NCBI GenBank assembly: GCA_963556255.1 | Contig: OY744605.1 | Span: 39,492,108-39,556,107, forward strand | From: Allolobophora icterica | Taxonomy: Eukaryota > Annelida > Clitellata > Crassiclitellata > Lumbricidae | DNA: 64,000 bases | Direction of reading: 5' to 3' | Notes under the pieces: generated by a model | What the model was told of the DNA's origin: nothing | Seen by the model: the letters and a program-made list of their open reading frames with translations, nothing else | Databases searched by the model: none | In this document: one piece after another, positions 1-10,532 of the stretch | Numbering within the stretch: the stretch's first letter is position 1 | Layout of the letters: every line of letters begins with the position of its first letter | Position numbers and translations under genes: made by a program

Positions 1-210
1 GCTACTGAGTTAAAAGCTTATTTTTCCAGTTCAATTTGTTAGCCCGCAGTATTGTATGAGTGATATGGTTCAATCTTTGGTTTAAAATTTTTTTAACTTA
101 TTCATCTTCAAATGTGATATTACTTTTGTAGGGGGTGCGAACATTAATCAATCATTTCCTATAGGGGTGCAGGGCATAGAAAAGGTTGGGAACCCCTTGT
201 GCCATCAATC
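1..210. mobile_element. hAT-like transposon end fragment (possible)
   Basis: The stretch around 120-200 has the G-rich 'ggggtgcagggc' and 'ggttgggaacccc' signature seen at the ends of many hAT-type non-autonomous elements. Only one end lies in the window and no partner inverted repeat or target duplication can be tested. No coding sequence is visible here. Confidence 0.3.
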
Positions 211-615
211 CCAATAGTATAAATACGGCTGATCTGCGTAGATTAATCGAGCTCTGTTTTGATTGTCAACCGTGTTGGGTGACGTACGTTTTGGTCTCCT
301 CTGGTGGATGACATTTGTAATTTGAGCTCGTTCGCTTTGGTTTCATTTATGGATGAAATCTGTATTTACTTGAAATTCGGTGATAGAAATCTTCTGTTAA
401 ATTTGCTGGTTTAGTCTACTTTCGACTTTCGACGCTGGTTAGTATTGTTTTGCTGTCGTCGTTTTGTCGTCTGCCGCCAGATCTCTTGTTGTTCGTCGTC
501 GATTCGTGTAAAGGTAAGCATCGCATGTACATTGCTAATAAAGAACCTTTTATAGAACCCGGGAATTCCATTCCTTGCATAGAGCTGAATTACTACTAGA
601 CAAACACGCCACAAT

Positions 616-758
616 ATATATATATATGTATATGTATATGTATATGCATATGCATATATATGCATATATATGCATATATATATATATATATATATATATC
701 TATATATAATCGCATGTATATATATATATATCTATGTATATATAATCGCATGTATAGG

Positions 759-835
<77 letters not shown>
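616..835. repeat. (TA)n microsatellite with CATATG-type interruptions
   Basis: Alternating TA runs with short interruptions fill this interval. The tyrosine/isoleucine-rich open frames across it are repeat translations and not genes. Confidence 0.95.
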
Positions 836-837
<2 letters not shown>

Positions 838-1839
838 CCTATCAGTCATCTATATGAGTTCCAATCTGTCGTCTCTCTGACTGCATGGATGGTTCTCTGT
901 ATCTTGGTTTGTCTGTATATCGTTCTCTTGGTCTGGTCGCTCTCTGTCTGTGGAAGTCTGCTTGTATGCCCAACTGGTGTTTGCTTTAGAGACTGCTTAC
1001 CTCCCAATGCGGGTCATATATTTAGCGTACGTGCATGTGTACAGGTGTGGTTCATAACCTGTCATGCATGTATGCATGGCATGTCTCTTAAGCTCTGTCT
1101 CTAGTGGAGGTGACCCTACAAAATGGACGTCGTTTCCTGTGCTGAGGCGTGCATGGTCCAAGCGGCCATGACAGCTCCATCCTCCTGGCCCTGCGGATTG
1201 GCCAGTCCACTATAGATTGGAGATGACAAGCAACGGTGAGCGCTTCGAATGCAATCATGTCAACTGGAGCATTAATGAAAAAAAAAGCGGAAGTTAGGAA
1301 TCAGTCGGCAGATACAAAGACCAAAGGGATGACTGATCGAGTTTTCTGAATTTTTTGATAATTTGTTAAATCTGGTCCCATTTTATGCCCACTTGCTGAG
1401 AGTGTACTCCCTAAATTAATTTTTCGCGACTTTCTGAAGGTTTTCTCAGACACGGTCACACAAGTCATCGTCATCATCATCGTAATTGCCGTCGTAGTCG
1501 TCGTCATTATCATCAACGTCATCCTCATCATCATCGCCGCCTGTCCACTGCCTCTAACTGCATAACATGTTTGTTAACCACAGTGCGCATGCAGGTGGTT
1601 CAATAAAGAATATACTTACTTACTTATACTTACTTACAATTGACCATTTCCCTTCACAACTTTCTGCTGCGTGCCGCCACAGTCTATCATCCAGATTTTG
1701 TGCATCACCGATGCATTGCGTGGTCAGATCGGGACCGTCTCGGAAAGGTCTCTCTTGAAGCGCAAATTTGTGATTACCTTTACAATAACCTATTGTCTGG
1801 CGATTCTATTCATTGAGTGATGACATCATCTACAATTAC

Positions 1840-2004
1840 CTGGAGAGCTGGAACGGATACAAGGTAGTGTGACGACTGCATGACGTCGGCGGCATGTAAA
1901 CTGTTGTGGTAACTGATGTCACTTCTGTAGTGTCTCTCTAGTTGCGTTAGGTAGTTGATTAGCGTAGTTTCAGGAATGCTGAACTCGGCCAACAGATTGC
2001 GCTT
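1840..2004 (-). CDS. PDE4: PDE4 exon: start of catalytic domain (165 bp)
   Basis: This exon encodes the first part of the class I cyclic nucleotide phosphodiesterase catalytic domain. The translation holds a YHNSLHAADV motif followed by a VPALQ end, the hallmark of PDE4 (YHNxxHAADVxQS...TPAL); the conserved HNSLHAADV histidines line the cAMP pocket. It is 55 codons, phase 0 at both ends. The acceptor is GATAG at 2010-2005 and the donor GTAATT begins at 1839. It follows directly in frame from the exon at 4194-4292. Further catalytic exons with the HDVDHPG metal site are not in the window, so the gene continues beyond the left edge. A TCAA microsatellite starts only about 18 bases upstream of the acceptor. 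Confidence 0.9.
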
Positions 2005-2020
2005 CTATCCGTCACCAAAC

Positions 2021-2280
<260 letters not shown>

Positions 2281-2619
2281 ACACCATCAGTAAACACAGT
2301 CAGTAAACACAATCGGTAAACACAATCAGTAAACACAATCAGTAAACGCAAACAGTACACACAATCCATGGTGACACGCATTGGCTGACACCCACATTAT
2401 TAGATGAACAACCTGAAGTTCTGAGCAAATTCTAGTTAGCGTTACATTTTGATGGGATCCAAAAACTAGACTCCCGGGCCTCAGAACGATGAACCGGCTG
2501 CACCCCCTCTCATAGGCCCTGCCTGCTCCCAAGAATTCCGACCGACATATACGACAGAATGGGCGAAGAAACCAAAAACAATACATTCCATCTCCATCAT
2601 CATCATCACTACCGCCATC

Positions 2620-2762
2620 CACCAGCCAACATCACCACCACCAACGTTACCGCCAACATCACCACCACCGCCACCACCACTACCACCACCACCACCACCA
2701 CCACCACCACCACCACCACCACCACCACCACCACCACCACCACCACCACCACCACCACCAAG
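2620..2762. repeat. (CCA)n trinucleotide array
   Basis: Long run of CCA/ACC triplets. Poly-threonine and poly-valine frames on the two strands are artefacts of it. It sits in a PDE4 intron. Confidence 0.95.
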
Positions 2763-4193
2763 AGCGGACGGAAGACTGACATTACTAGCAGCCCAGATAT
2801 GCTATTATCTGGGACCATCGATCCCCGTGTGATCTATCGTAGACGCAGCTGTTCCGAAGGTCAGGCGAAGATCAAAGAGCCAAACACGAAACAGAGAAAG
2901 AGATCCACACGGTAAAAAGACACAGAAAGAGACAGAACGCGAAAGAGAAGATCAAGAAAATAGAAGAAACAAAGACGAAGAAGAAGAAGAAGTAAACGAA
3001 CAAGGGCGATAAAAAGTAGCAGAAGGATGTAAAATATAAATTAAGGTGAAGAGAAAGTGAAACATAAAGAGAATGAGTATGAGAGAGACAAACATATCGA
3101 CGGAATGAGAAAGAACCTCTCTGCCTGCGTCTGCCTGTGTCTGCCTGTGTCCTTCATTCCATCAGATGATAGATGGAAGAAAAGTGATAGCTAGTTGAAG
3201 CTTCTGGTAACTAAAAAGAGAGACAGAGACAGAGACTAAGACAGAGAGACAGGGACAGAGAGAAAGATAGACAGAGACACAGAGGGAATCAGGCATCTAA
3301 GCAGACCAGATGCCCCTCTAGCAATCGTTCCATCTGTCTGTTAAAGGTTACAACGGACCGTGCAACCTATATCAGATCGTTATCCCGTTACTCATTCCTC
3401 AGAGGCCAGACAGCAGTGCAGCTAGAAGCTTTGTCCGAAGCACAGATATAACAGAAAGAGTCACTGAACGAACTATTCAGTACTAAAATTTCCTGATTCA
3501 TCACACACAGATTTCCAGCTTAAAACGACCTCAGTCTATTTCACTTACATATAATTATATTTCCAGTTTGTTTTCCCAGGCTTGGTCTGCCTGACTGTTT
3601 GGCCTTCTGTATGTGTGTTGAGCTGCGTGTTTGGCCGTTGTCTATCTGCAAGAACGTCTGTTAATTATCTGTCCTACTATCTAAAATGTCTCTTTGACCG
3701 TTCTGTCTGTTTGTGTATCTTATAGACAGTCTATATGTTTTGTGCCGCTGGTTATCTGTTTGTGTGACATCATTGTCTGAAGCTGCTCTTCCGCGGTTTC
3801 TATATATCGTCCAGTTCCTTAAGTGTGGAGCTCCACCACCTGATGTCGCTAAGATGGCAGTCACGACGGCCAACTACTGTAAACTTTCCCATCATGTGCG
3901 CAACTCCGCATGTAGGTTATGTTACCAGTTGGCTTCTTACTGAGCCTGATGTAAATTGTCCAGATATCCTACCACAGCAATTTCGTTGCTAGTCATGCAA
4001 CAAGCTCATTATCTGTTATATGATCCTTGACGGTTTCTGTTGAACAGATTTCTGTCACCTTGTGCTTCATGTACCTGTGCTACGGAAGACGAAAGAAATC
4101 TGGCTAGGACGACGACATGATTCACCTTAAGCATGACATAGGTGAGAAAGGTGACTCACCTTATTAATGATATAGGTGAGATAGGTGACTCAC
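2763..4193. other. PDE4 intron, purine-rich and CTGTCTG-rich, no gene seen
   Basis: Contains an AGA/GAGA-rich stretch (about 2880-3290) and CTGTCTG-type low-complexity sequence (3590-3780). I see no exon with splice sites here. Just downstream of the 4194 donor, the donor context is repeated near 4150-4160 (AAGGTGAGTCACC on the minus strand). Confidence 0.6.
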
Positions 4194-4292
4194 CTTGAGC
4201 ACCGTATAGGTGAGACAGGTCAGCGGTCTGTTATTTGTCAATTCTTTGACCCGGAAGACATCCACTCCCCAGCTGTTGATGCCATCCATCAA
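4194..4292 (-). CDS. PDE4: PDE4 exon: N-terminal catalytic helix, NRPLT motif (99 bp)
   Basis: The 33-codon exon encodes an NSWGVDVF...NNRPLTCLTYTV segment. It corresponds to the PDE4 pattern (N-K-W-G-L-x-[IV]-F ... NRPLT) that opens the catalytic domain. Acceptor TTGCAG at 4298-4293, donor GTGAGT from 4193; both ends are phase 0. It joins the Ser/Thr-rich exon at 5405-5613 on one side and the HNSLHAADV exon on the other without breaking the frame. It is too short to stand out as an open frame. I found it by searching the minus strand for the missing NRPLT exon. Confidence 0.9.
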
Positions 4293-4329
4293 CTGCAATC
4301 ATCATTTATACACATAATCTAACACACAG

Positions 4330-4620
4330 GCATGGGCGTCCGCAGGAATTTTTTAGGGGGACGCAAACATTTTTAGGGGGGGGGCAAAACATTTGTTGGG
4401 GTGGGGAAAAATCACGCAGAAAAATTTTACATAGAAAATTTAAAAAAATAAATGATGATCAAGGACTTTACATAAATAATCAAGTGTTTCTTCGCATTGA
4501 AAATCGTATTGGGACTGTTGTAATAATCATAATAATCAAAAGATTTTATTTTTATAAAATAACTGCAAATTCCAGGCGGCGCAAATGCACCCCCTTGCGC
4601 CCCCCTCCGAACGCCCATGC
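4330..4620. mobile_element. Small TIR transposon (MITE) in PDE4 intron
   Basis: Ends are inverted repeats: GCATGGGCGTCCG at the left, with its complement CGAACGCCCATGC at the right. The flanks carry a short duplication ACACAG (4324-4329 and 4621-4626). The interior is A/T-rich with G-tracts and has no reading frame. Family not assigned; the duplication lies in CA-rich sequence, so its exact length is uncertain. Confidence 0.6.
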
Positions 4621-4943
4621 ACACAGAGCATCTTAATTTCTGCAAATACACTTAATATAGTCAAATATCATGATTAGATATAATCATTAGGCTTGGCCAT
4701 GTCATATAAGCCTATTAGTGAAATGTTCCTTCGTCATGACTAATCTCTTCCTATAAACTCTGTTCTAAACTGCGCGCAAAAAACAGCGTCTTCGATAGGT
4801 TATTATTTCGCTAGCTCAGTCGTTTGACATGTGCCCAGAATCAGTGCAATTTTAAAGGCCTGACGTTTAAAAGTTAAAAGAAACTTCATGCTCTCGACAG
4901 ATTGGTTTCTATATAAATTAGCATGCGATACAAAGTCAAAATG

Positions 4944-4952
4944 ATGATAATA

Positions 4953-5017
<65 letters not shown>

Positions 5018-5030
5018 AATAATAATAATT
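4944..5030. repeat. (ATG)n trinucleotide array
   Basis: Uninterrupted GAT/ATG triplets in a PDE4 intron; poly-isoleucine and poly-methionine frames are artefacts. Confidence 0.95.
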
Positions 5031-5404
5031 ACGACAATACTAATTAGTATTGTTCTGGACAATATGTTTTTGGGATGACTAGTCTTCGTTGATGATGTAC
5101 TTAATGGCATGATAATTATTAAGAAATGTAATTCCCTGCTGTATCCAATTATTATTATTATTTTTGTAAACAAATAGACAGACTTGAATTCATATAATTG
5201 TTTTGTTTGGTGGTAGATGTGCGAATAAAAATTGATGCCCCATATATGATGTCTCTTCGTATTATAATATTCATAATATTTTAAAGTATTTAATTGTTTT
5301 TATAATTATGTACAAGTCGATAATAGATAACATAAAGGGGATATTGCAGAAAGGTTAATTCAGACTTGTAATAATCATGTCTGTTGCCCTGTTCTTTCCG
5401 TTAC

Positions 5405-5613
5405 CTCATCTATGTCACCTTCTTCGCTCGTTTTGACTCCGTACTTTGGGATGTCTGAGCCAAGGCAACTTGAGACGTCGGGGTTCGAAGTATGCACACC
5501 GGAAATGATAGACATCTCCTTCCGGTGATCTTCAACAGGTGGCGTCGCGCGATGCGGTGAGGCAGTGCCATCTTCCGACTTGAGAATCGGAGGGTCGATA
5601 TCCTTTGGAATAT
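5405..5613 (-). CDS. PDE4: PDE4 exon: linker between UCR2 and catalytic domain (209 bp)
   Basis: The exon encodes a Ser/Thr/Pro-rich linker with an ISGV segment followed by IPKYGVKTSEE. This matches the PDE4 linker that carries ISGVKK and [IL]xxFGV motifs just before the catalytic core. Acceptor TTCGCAG ends at 5614, donor GTAACG starts at 5404. It begins in phase 1 and completes the TFLD motif started by the exon at 6081-6174. It ends in phase 0, matching the exon at 4194-4292. The middle is divergent, as is usual for this linker. Confidence 0.85.
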
Positions 5614-6080
5614 CTGCGAATATTGCCAACAAATATTTTTATTTCTTCAAACAAACATCGTATCACATCTCGCTAAGAATACACAAGTTCAACCAGACTT
5701 ACACATAAAATGAGATTTTGTTATTAAGAAACAGGAGCCAAGTCAGGTCTTGTAGAAGCATGTAGCTTTCTGCATGCTTGGCTCGTGTTTCGCTCTTACT
5801 GCGAGCTTATTGTTTTCCACATGATATTATTGTTAAGACTGTAAAAACATTACTAGCCCATTCCACGCAGACAGTATGTGGACTGGCTTCATAAATATCC
5901 CGTATAACTGTACTAAATAGACCATTGACAAACCCGTCCTTAAATATTAACTTAATATGGCGCCTTTTTAGTACTTCAAAAACGCTGCTTTTCTGAGATA
6001 CGCTGATGTATGAGATAGAAAAATTGAATGAAGGTGACGTCAGACATGCGTGTTAAGTAATGCTGAACTCTTGACCTGAC

Positions 6081-6174
6081 CTAGAAAAGTGCTGCAGATG
6101 TATTCGGATATCTGACTTCCGGCCTTCGTGGATTCGGCGAACTGATTCAGTTCTTTACTTAGCAATCGCCGGAA
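6081..6174 (-). CDS. PDE4: PDE4 exon: UCR2 second half (94 bp)
   Basis: Encodes FRRLLSKELNQ and GSQISEYICSTFL, the highly conserved second half of upstream conserved region 2 of PDE4 (FKRMLNREL...GNQxSEYIxxTFLD). UCR2 folds over the catalytic pocket and pairs with UCR1 to control activity. Acceptor GTTCAG ends at 6175, donor GTCAGG from 6080. It enters in phase 0 and leaves in phase 1; the TFLD aspartate is completed by the next exon. The 94-bp length and phases agree with those I know for vertebrate PDE4 genes. A long ATC array begins about 60 bases upstream of the acceptor. Confidence 0.93.
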
Positions 6175-6235
6175 CTGAACGCATGAACACAAACAGAGCA
6201 GAATTGACTTATTCGTCGTTGTCCACTTCGAGATC

Positions 6236-6241
6236 GTCATT

Positions 6242-6320
<79 letters not shown>

Positions 6321-6359
6321 CGTCATCATCATCATCACGACGTCATCATCATCATCATC

Positions 6360-6435
<76 letters not shown>

Positions 6436-6440
6436 CGACG

Positions 6441-6520
<80 letters not shown>

Positions 6521-6581
6521 TTCATCATCATCATCATCATCACGTCATCATCATCATCATCACGTCATCATCATCATCACG

Positions 6582-6626
<45 letters not shown>

Positions 6627-6648
6627 CGTCATCATCATCACGACGTCG

Positions 6649-6695
<47 letters not shown>

Positions 6696-6736
6696 TTCAT
6701 CATCATCATCATCACGTCATCATCATCATCATCACG

Positions 6737-6776
<40 letters not shown>

Positions 6777-6777
6777 T

Positions 6778-6837
<60 letters not shown>

Positions 6838-6935
6838 TTCATCATCGTCATCATCATCATCATCATCATCACGTCATCATCATCATCATCACGTCATCAT
6901 CATCATCATCATCATCATCATCTTTTTCATCATCA
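6236..6935. repeat. (ATC)n array with CACGTC/ACGACGTC interruptions
   Basis: About 700 bp of ATC triplets broken at intervals by ACGTC and ACGACGTC motifs, so the array has a higher-order structure. Poly-Ser, poly-Ile, poly-His and poly-Met frames come from it. It lies in the intron between the two UCR2 exons. Confidence 0.95.
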
Positions 6936-7610
6936 TCATTATCATCATCAGCAGCATCGTTATCATCATCATTATCAGCACTGTCATCATCCTCAGCAAC
7001 ATCATGACCATCATGACCATCATCAACATCAGCATCATCAGCATCGTCATCAACATTACAATCATCATAGTCATCGCCTCCACCGTCAGTATCATCATCA
7101 TCACCAACAACACCATTTTATATCTGCTTTATATCTGTCTTTTCTTTATTACCGTGCCAACTGGAATCTAATCTAAATAACGTCATGCAAATGGCTTTGA
7201 CCAACTGTGTCATTATAAGACCAAATCCTCATCGTATGGACCTCGTTCCAACCTGTGGATCTCCTGGGAATAAGCTGCATCCACGAAGTAGTCTTTATGG
7301 AAAGCTGGAGATTTGTATACGATCCATCTATAATTAGGTGTTGTTCAAAATGTGAATGAGTGAATGGCAAATGCGTTAGAGCTTGGAACGATTTGTAGTG
7401 AGACATCCTCCCCTAGGCACTGCAGGTTCAGATTATCTCCCGTCTATGTTTCCCATACAGTTCGATCCTTCCCAATGGTCTATCCCAGGTATACCCAAAT
7501 ACATTTCGCAGGGTCCCAAGACAGACTGGATTTTGCCAAGACAGACATATAGTGACATATAGAGAGACATACAGTAAAATTGGAATGACAAGATACTTGC
7601 GCCGGCGTAC

Positions 7611-7723
7611 CTTGTTGGTGGCAAGGTCTCCGACCGATTTGTGGATCTGGATGTTTTCCAGCTGCTCCAGGCTCCACTCAAGGTCATCGAGTGTGATGAT
7701 GGCAAGCTGGCGACGCTGGTCCT
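7611..7723 (-). CDS. PDE4: PDE4 exon: UCR2 first half (113 bp)
   Basis: Encodes EDQRRQLAIITLDDLEW followed by SLEQLENIQ and SVGDLATNK. It corresponds to the start of PDE4 UCR2 (LxTLEELDWCLDQLETIQTxxSVSEMASNK). Acceptor TGTTTAG ends at 7724; donor GTACGC starts at 7610. The first codon is split with the upstream 8832-8908 exon (phase 1), and the exon ends in phase 0, matching the 6081-6174 exon. Confidence 0.93.
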
Positions 7724-8224
7724 CTAAACAACACGAACACAGACACACACAGTTTAGAGAAGACATCATCTTCTGCATGGAAAAGACAACATAGGATTAA
7801 CGCCACTCCCCCATCCAATGTCCAAAGAAGTTCAGTAACAACATTCAACATCTTCGTATACTGCAGAGTACGATTTGTAGAGGAGAGGTGGTGCGAGAAA
7901 CGCCCACCTTACTGTTTCAAAACATCTTCAAGGGAATTAGTATTTTGAGTGACATTTACATGTTTACAAGTTCCTCATACAACTCGCATCAGATGGTTCC
8001 TCCTCAATCTACGTCGCGGCTTCCAACCAAAAATCGGCCAGTGTTCCTACAAACACGAACGATCGGCCATGCACTAACACTTGACACTTGCGAACACTTT
8101 CGAGGTGTCTTGCGAACACCCTCGAAGTGTCTTGCGAACACTTGCGTAATTGATTTACCACGCTTTGCCCTGCTATAGTATACATAAATTTTATGCTGAT
8201 GCATATATATCATCTTCAAGCACG

Positions 8225-8312
8225 TTCTATTTGACCGGGATTGGGCTGGGAGCGCTCCTGAGTAGATAGTCTTGAAGAAGCGCTATATAAAACCACTGTA
8301 ATAAAAATAATA
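8225..8312 (+). repeat. SINE/LINE 3' tail remnant (GCGCTATATAAAA)
   Basis: Holds GGGAGCGCTCCTGAGTAG and then AAGCGCTATATAAAACC followed by an A/T-rich microsatellite. This is the hairpin-plus-tail pattern of LINE/SINE 3' ends. A related tail occurs at 61,770-61,840. Confidence 0.5.
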
Positions 8313-8314
8313 TT

Positions 8315-8830
8315 AATAAGACATACATTAGAAGGTAGCAAAACATACTCAGAAAGTAATAAAACATGCCTCAGCAGGTAGCAAAACATACCTCGGAAAG
8401 TAGTAAGACTTACCTTAGGAGGTGGCAAAGCATACTCAGAAGGTAACAGAACATACATTACCTCAGAAGGTGGCAAAAACGTAGCAAAGCACACCTCAGA
8501 AAGTTGCAAAAACATACCTCAGAAGGTAGGATAACACACCTCAGAATGTAGCAAAACATACATCAGAAGGTAGCATGCAACCAGAAGGTAACATAATACA
8601 CATAAGAATGTAGCAAAACATACATCAGAAGGTAGCATACAACCAGAAGGTAGGATAACACAGCTCATAATGTAGCAAAACATACCTCAGAAGGTAGCAT
8701 ACAACCAGAAGGTGGCATAATACACCTAAGAATGTAGCAAAACATACACCAGAAGGTAGCATACAACCAGAAGGTAGCAGAATACACATAAGAATGTAGC
8801 AAAAGATACCCGGGAAGGTATCAACACATA
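8315..8830. repeat. Minisatellite made of 5' splice-site-like units
   Basis: About 20 imperfect units of roughly 22-26 bp, with a plus-strand core GTAGCAAAACATACCTCAGA. Read on the minus strand each core gives TCTGAGGTATGTTTTGCTAC. That resembles the end of the adjoining PDE4 exon plus its donor (TCTCAG|GTATGTG at 8837-8826). The array starts right at that donor and appears to be a tandem amplification of the exon/intron junction. Confidence 0.8.
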
Positions 8831-8831
8831 C

Positions 8832-8908
8832 CTGAGAAAGTAGCAGCCTTTGATGGCCGGATGCTTCCACTAAGGTCATCTCGGTCAGGTGTAAGTCTTC
8901 TAGAGCGA
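8832..8908 (-). CDS. PDE4: PDE4 exon: linker between UCR1 and UCR2 (77 bp)
   Basis: Short, basic, Ser-rich exon encoding RSRRLTPDRDDLSGS and SKAATFS, the variable linker LR1 between UCR1 and UCR2. The call rests on position and phase. The acceptor GTCTTCAG ends at 8909 and the donor GTATGT starts at 8831. It enters in phase 2, as the UCR1 exon leaves, and ends in phase 1, as the UCR2 exon enters. Sequence alone would not identify it. Confidence 0.8.
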
Positions 8909-9589
8909 CTGAAGACAGAATGAGCGCATCATCACCGTCATTCACAGCCTCACTATCATTATCATCTATGATTATGACGATGTGACGTCAACGACGACGA
9001 CGAAGATAACGATTATTATCATAATAGACGTAGTCGTCATTATCCTAGCCATTATCTTCGTCATCCATCTCAGATTCACACTGTTGCGTGACTTTTTGGA
9101 GCGTTACAAATAGCAATAATAGCTTTCGTAATATTCCTGAGTTGCATGACTATGACATTAATGATCATTATCAACAGCAGCATCGTACTAGTTATCATCA
9201 TCACCAACGAGATGTTTGTTCCAAGGAACAAGAACCAACATTCATTCAGCTAGAGAAGAATGTTCATCATGTTTCAAAACATCGGGTGAAATTTTTTCAT
9301 CAAAGCAATAGTCTGATGAAAACAACAGAAGCAATGACCGGAAAAACAACAACAAAAACAGCACCACTAACAATAACATGAACAGTAACAACAACTGCAA
9401 CAATAACAGCTACAATAACGGTAGCAGTTTCAATAACAGTATAGCAACAGTAACTATGTCAGTGTATGTTTGTGCTCACTGGCTCTGAGTACAGTTTTAC
9501 TGTGCGTTAATGGTTTGATATCATCCATTGTAGACTATGGTTTATTAGCATCCAGTCCTCTCCAGTGCATGTCTAATGATGGAGGGATG

Positions 9590-9945
9590 GAGGGATGAAT
9601 GAATAAACGAATGGATGAATAGATGACGAGATAGAGGGATGGAGGGATGAATGGATGAATCAGTAGATGAGGTAGAGGGATGGATGAATGGATGACGAAA
9701 TAGAGGGATCAATGGATGAATGAATAGATAAGATAGAGAGATGGATAATTGGATGAATGAACGACGAGATAGAGGGATGAAGGGAGAGATGAATGGATGA
9801 CGACATAGAGGCTGGAGGGTTGATATAAGAGATGGATGAATAGATAACGAATTAGAGGGATGGATGGAAGGATGATGGGATAGTAGGATGCATGAATGAA
9901 TGAATGGATGAATGGATGACGAGATAGAGGGATGGGGGATGGATG
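9590..9945. repeat. GGATGAATGGATGACGAGATAGAG minisatellite
   Basis: Degenerate tandem units rich in GGATGAAT and GACGAGATAGAGG. The array ends within about 10 bases of the UCR1 exon donor (GTAAGC at 9951-9946). The minus-strand Ser/Pro/His frame through it is an artefact. Confidence 0.85.
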
Positions 9946-9951
9946 GCTTAC

Positions 9952-10059
9952 CTGCAGGTTGAAGGTAGGTTCGCAATGATCATGTAATTATTGCGGACTC
10001 TGCGAAGAGTCTGAAGAATTTGAGCGAATGGAGTTACAACAAAATCCTCCGAATGATTC
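9952..10059 (-). CDS. PDE4: PDE4 exon: UCR1 (108 bp)
   Basis: Encodes SEDFVVTPFAQILQTLRRV and RNNYMIIAN, a near-textbook match to the PDE4 UCR1 core (D[DL]xVTPFAQVLASLRxVRNNxxxLTN). UCR1 binds UCR2 and relays PKA phosphorylation. Acceptor TTCTTAG ends at 10060, donor GTAAGC from 9951. Phase 2 at both ends, continuous with the exon at 17,978-18,220 upstream and the 8,832-8,908 linker downstream. Confidence 0.95.
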
Positions 10060-10251
10060 CTAAGAACCAGACACAACAACAGCAGATGTTCTTTCAAGGT
10101 AACCAGATGAGGTAACACAAGTTCAGTAGAACGCCGAGTTATGCAAAAGGACGCCTCGGTAAGTATAAGTGAAACCATACGATGAAGGGTATGTACAACG
10201 ATAAATGTTCAGTGTAGTAACCGACCGACTTGTTTACTTACTTGATGGCTT

Positions 10252-10532
<281 letters not shown>

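Noticed and set aside
6040..6482. Poly-Met, poly-Ser and poly-Ile frames
   Set aside because: These are ATC-repeat artefacts. Only the part at 6,081-6,174 (minus) is real coding sequence, as a PDE4 exon.
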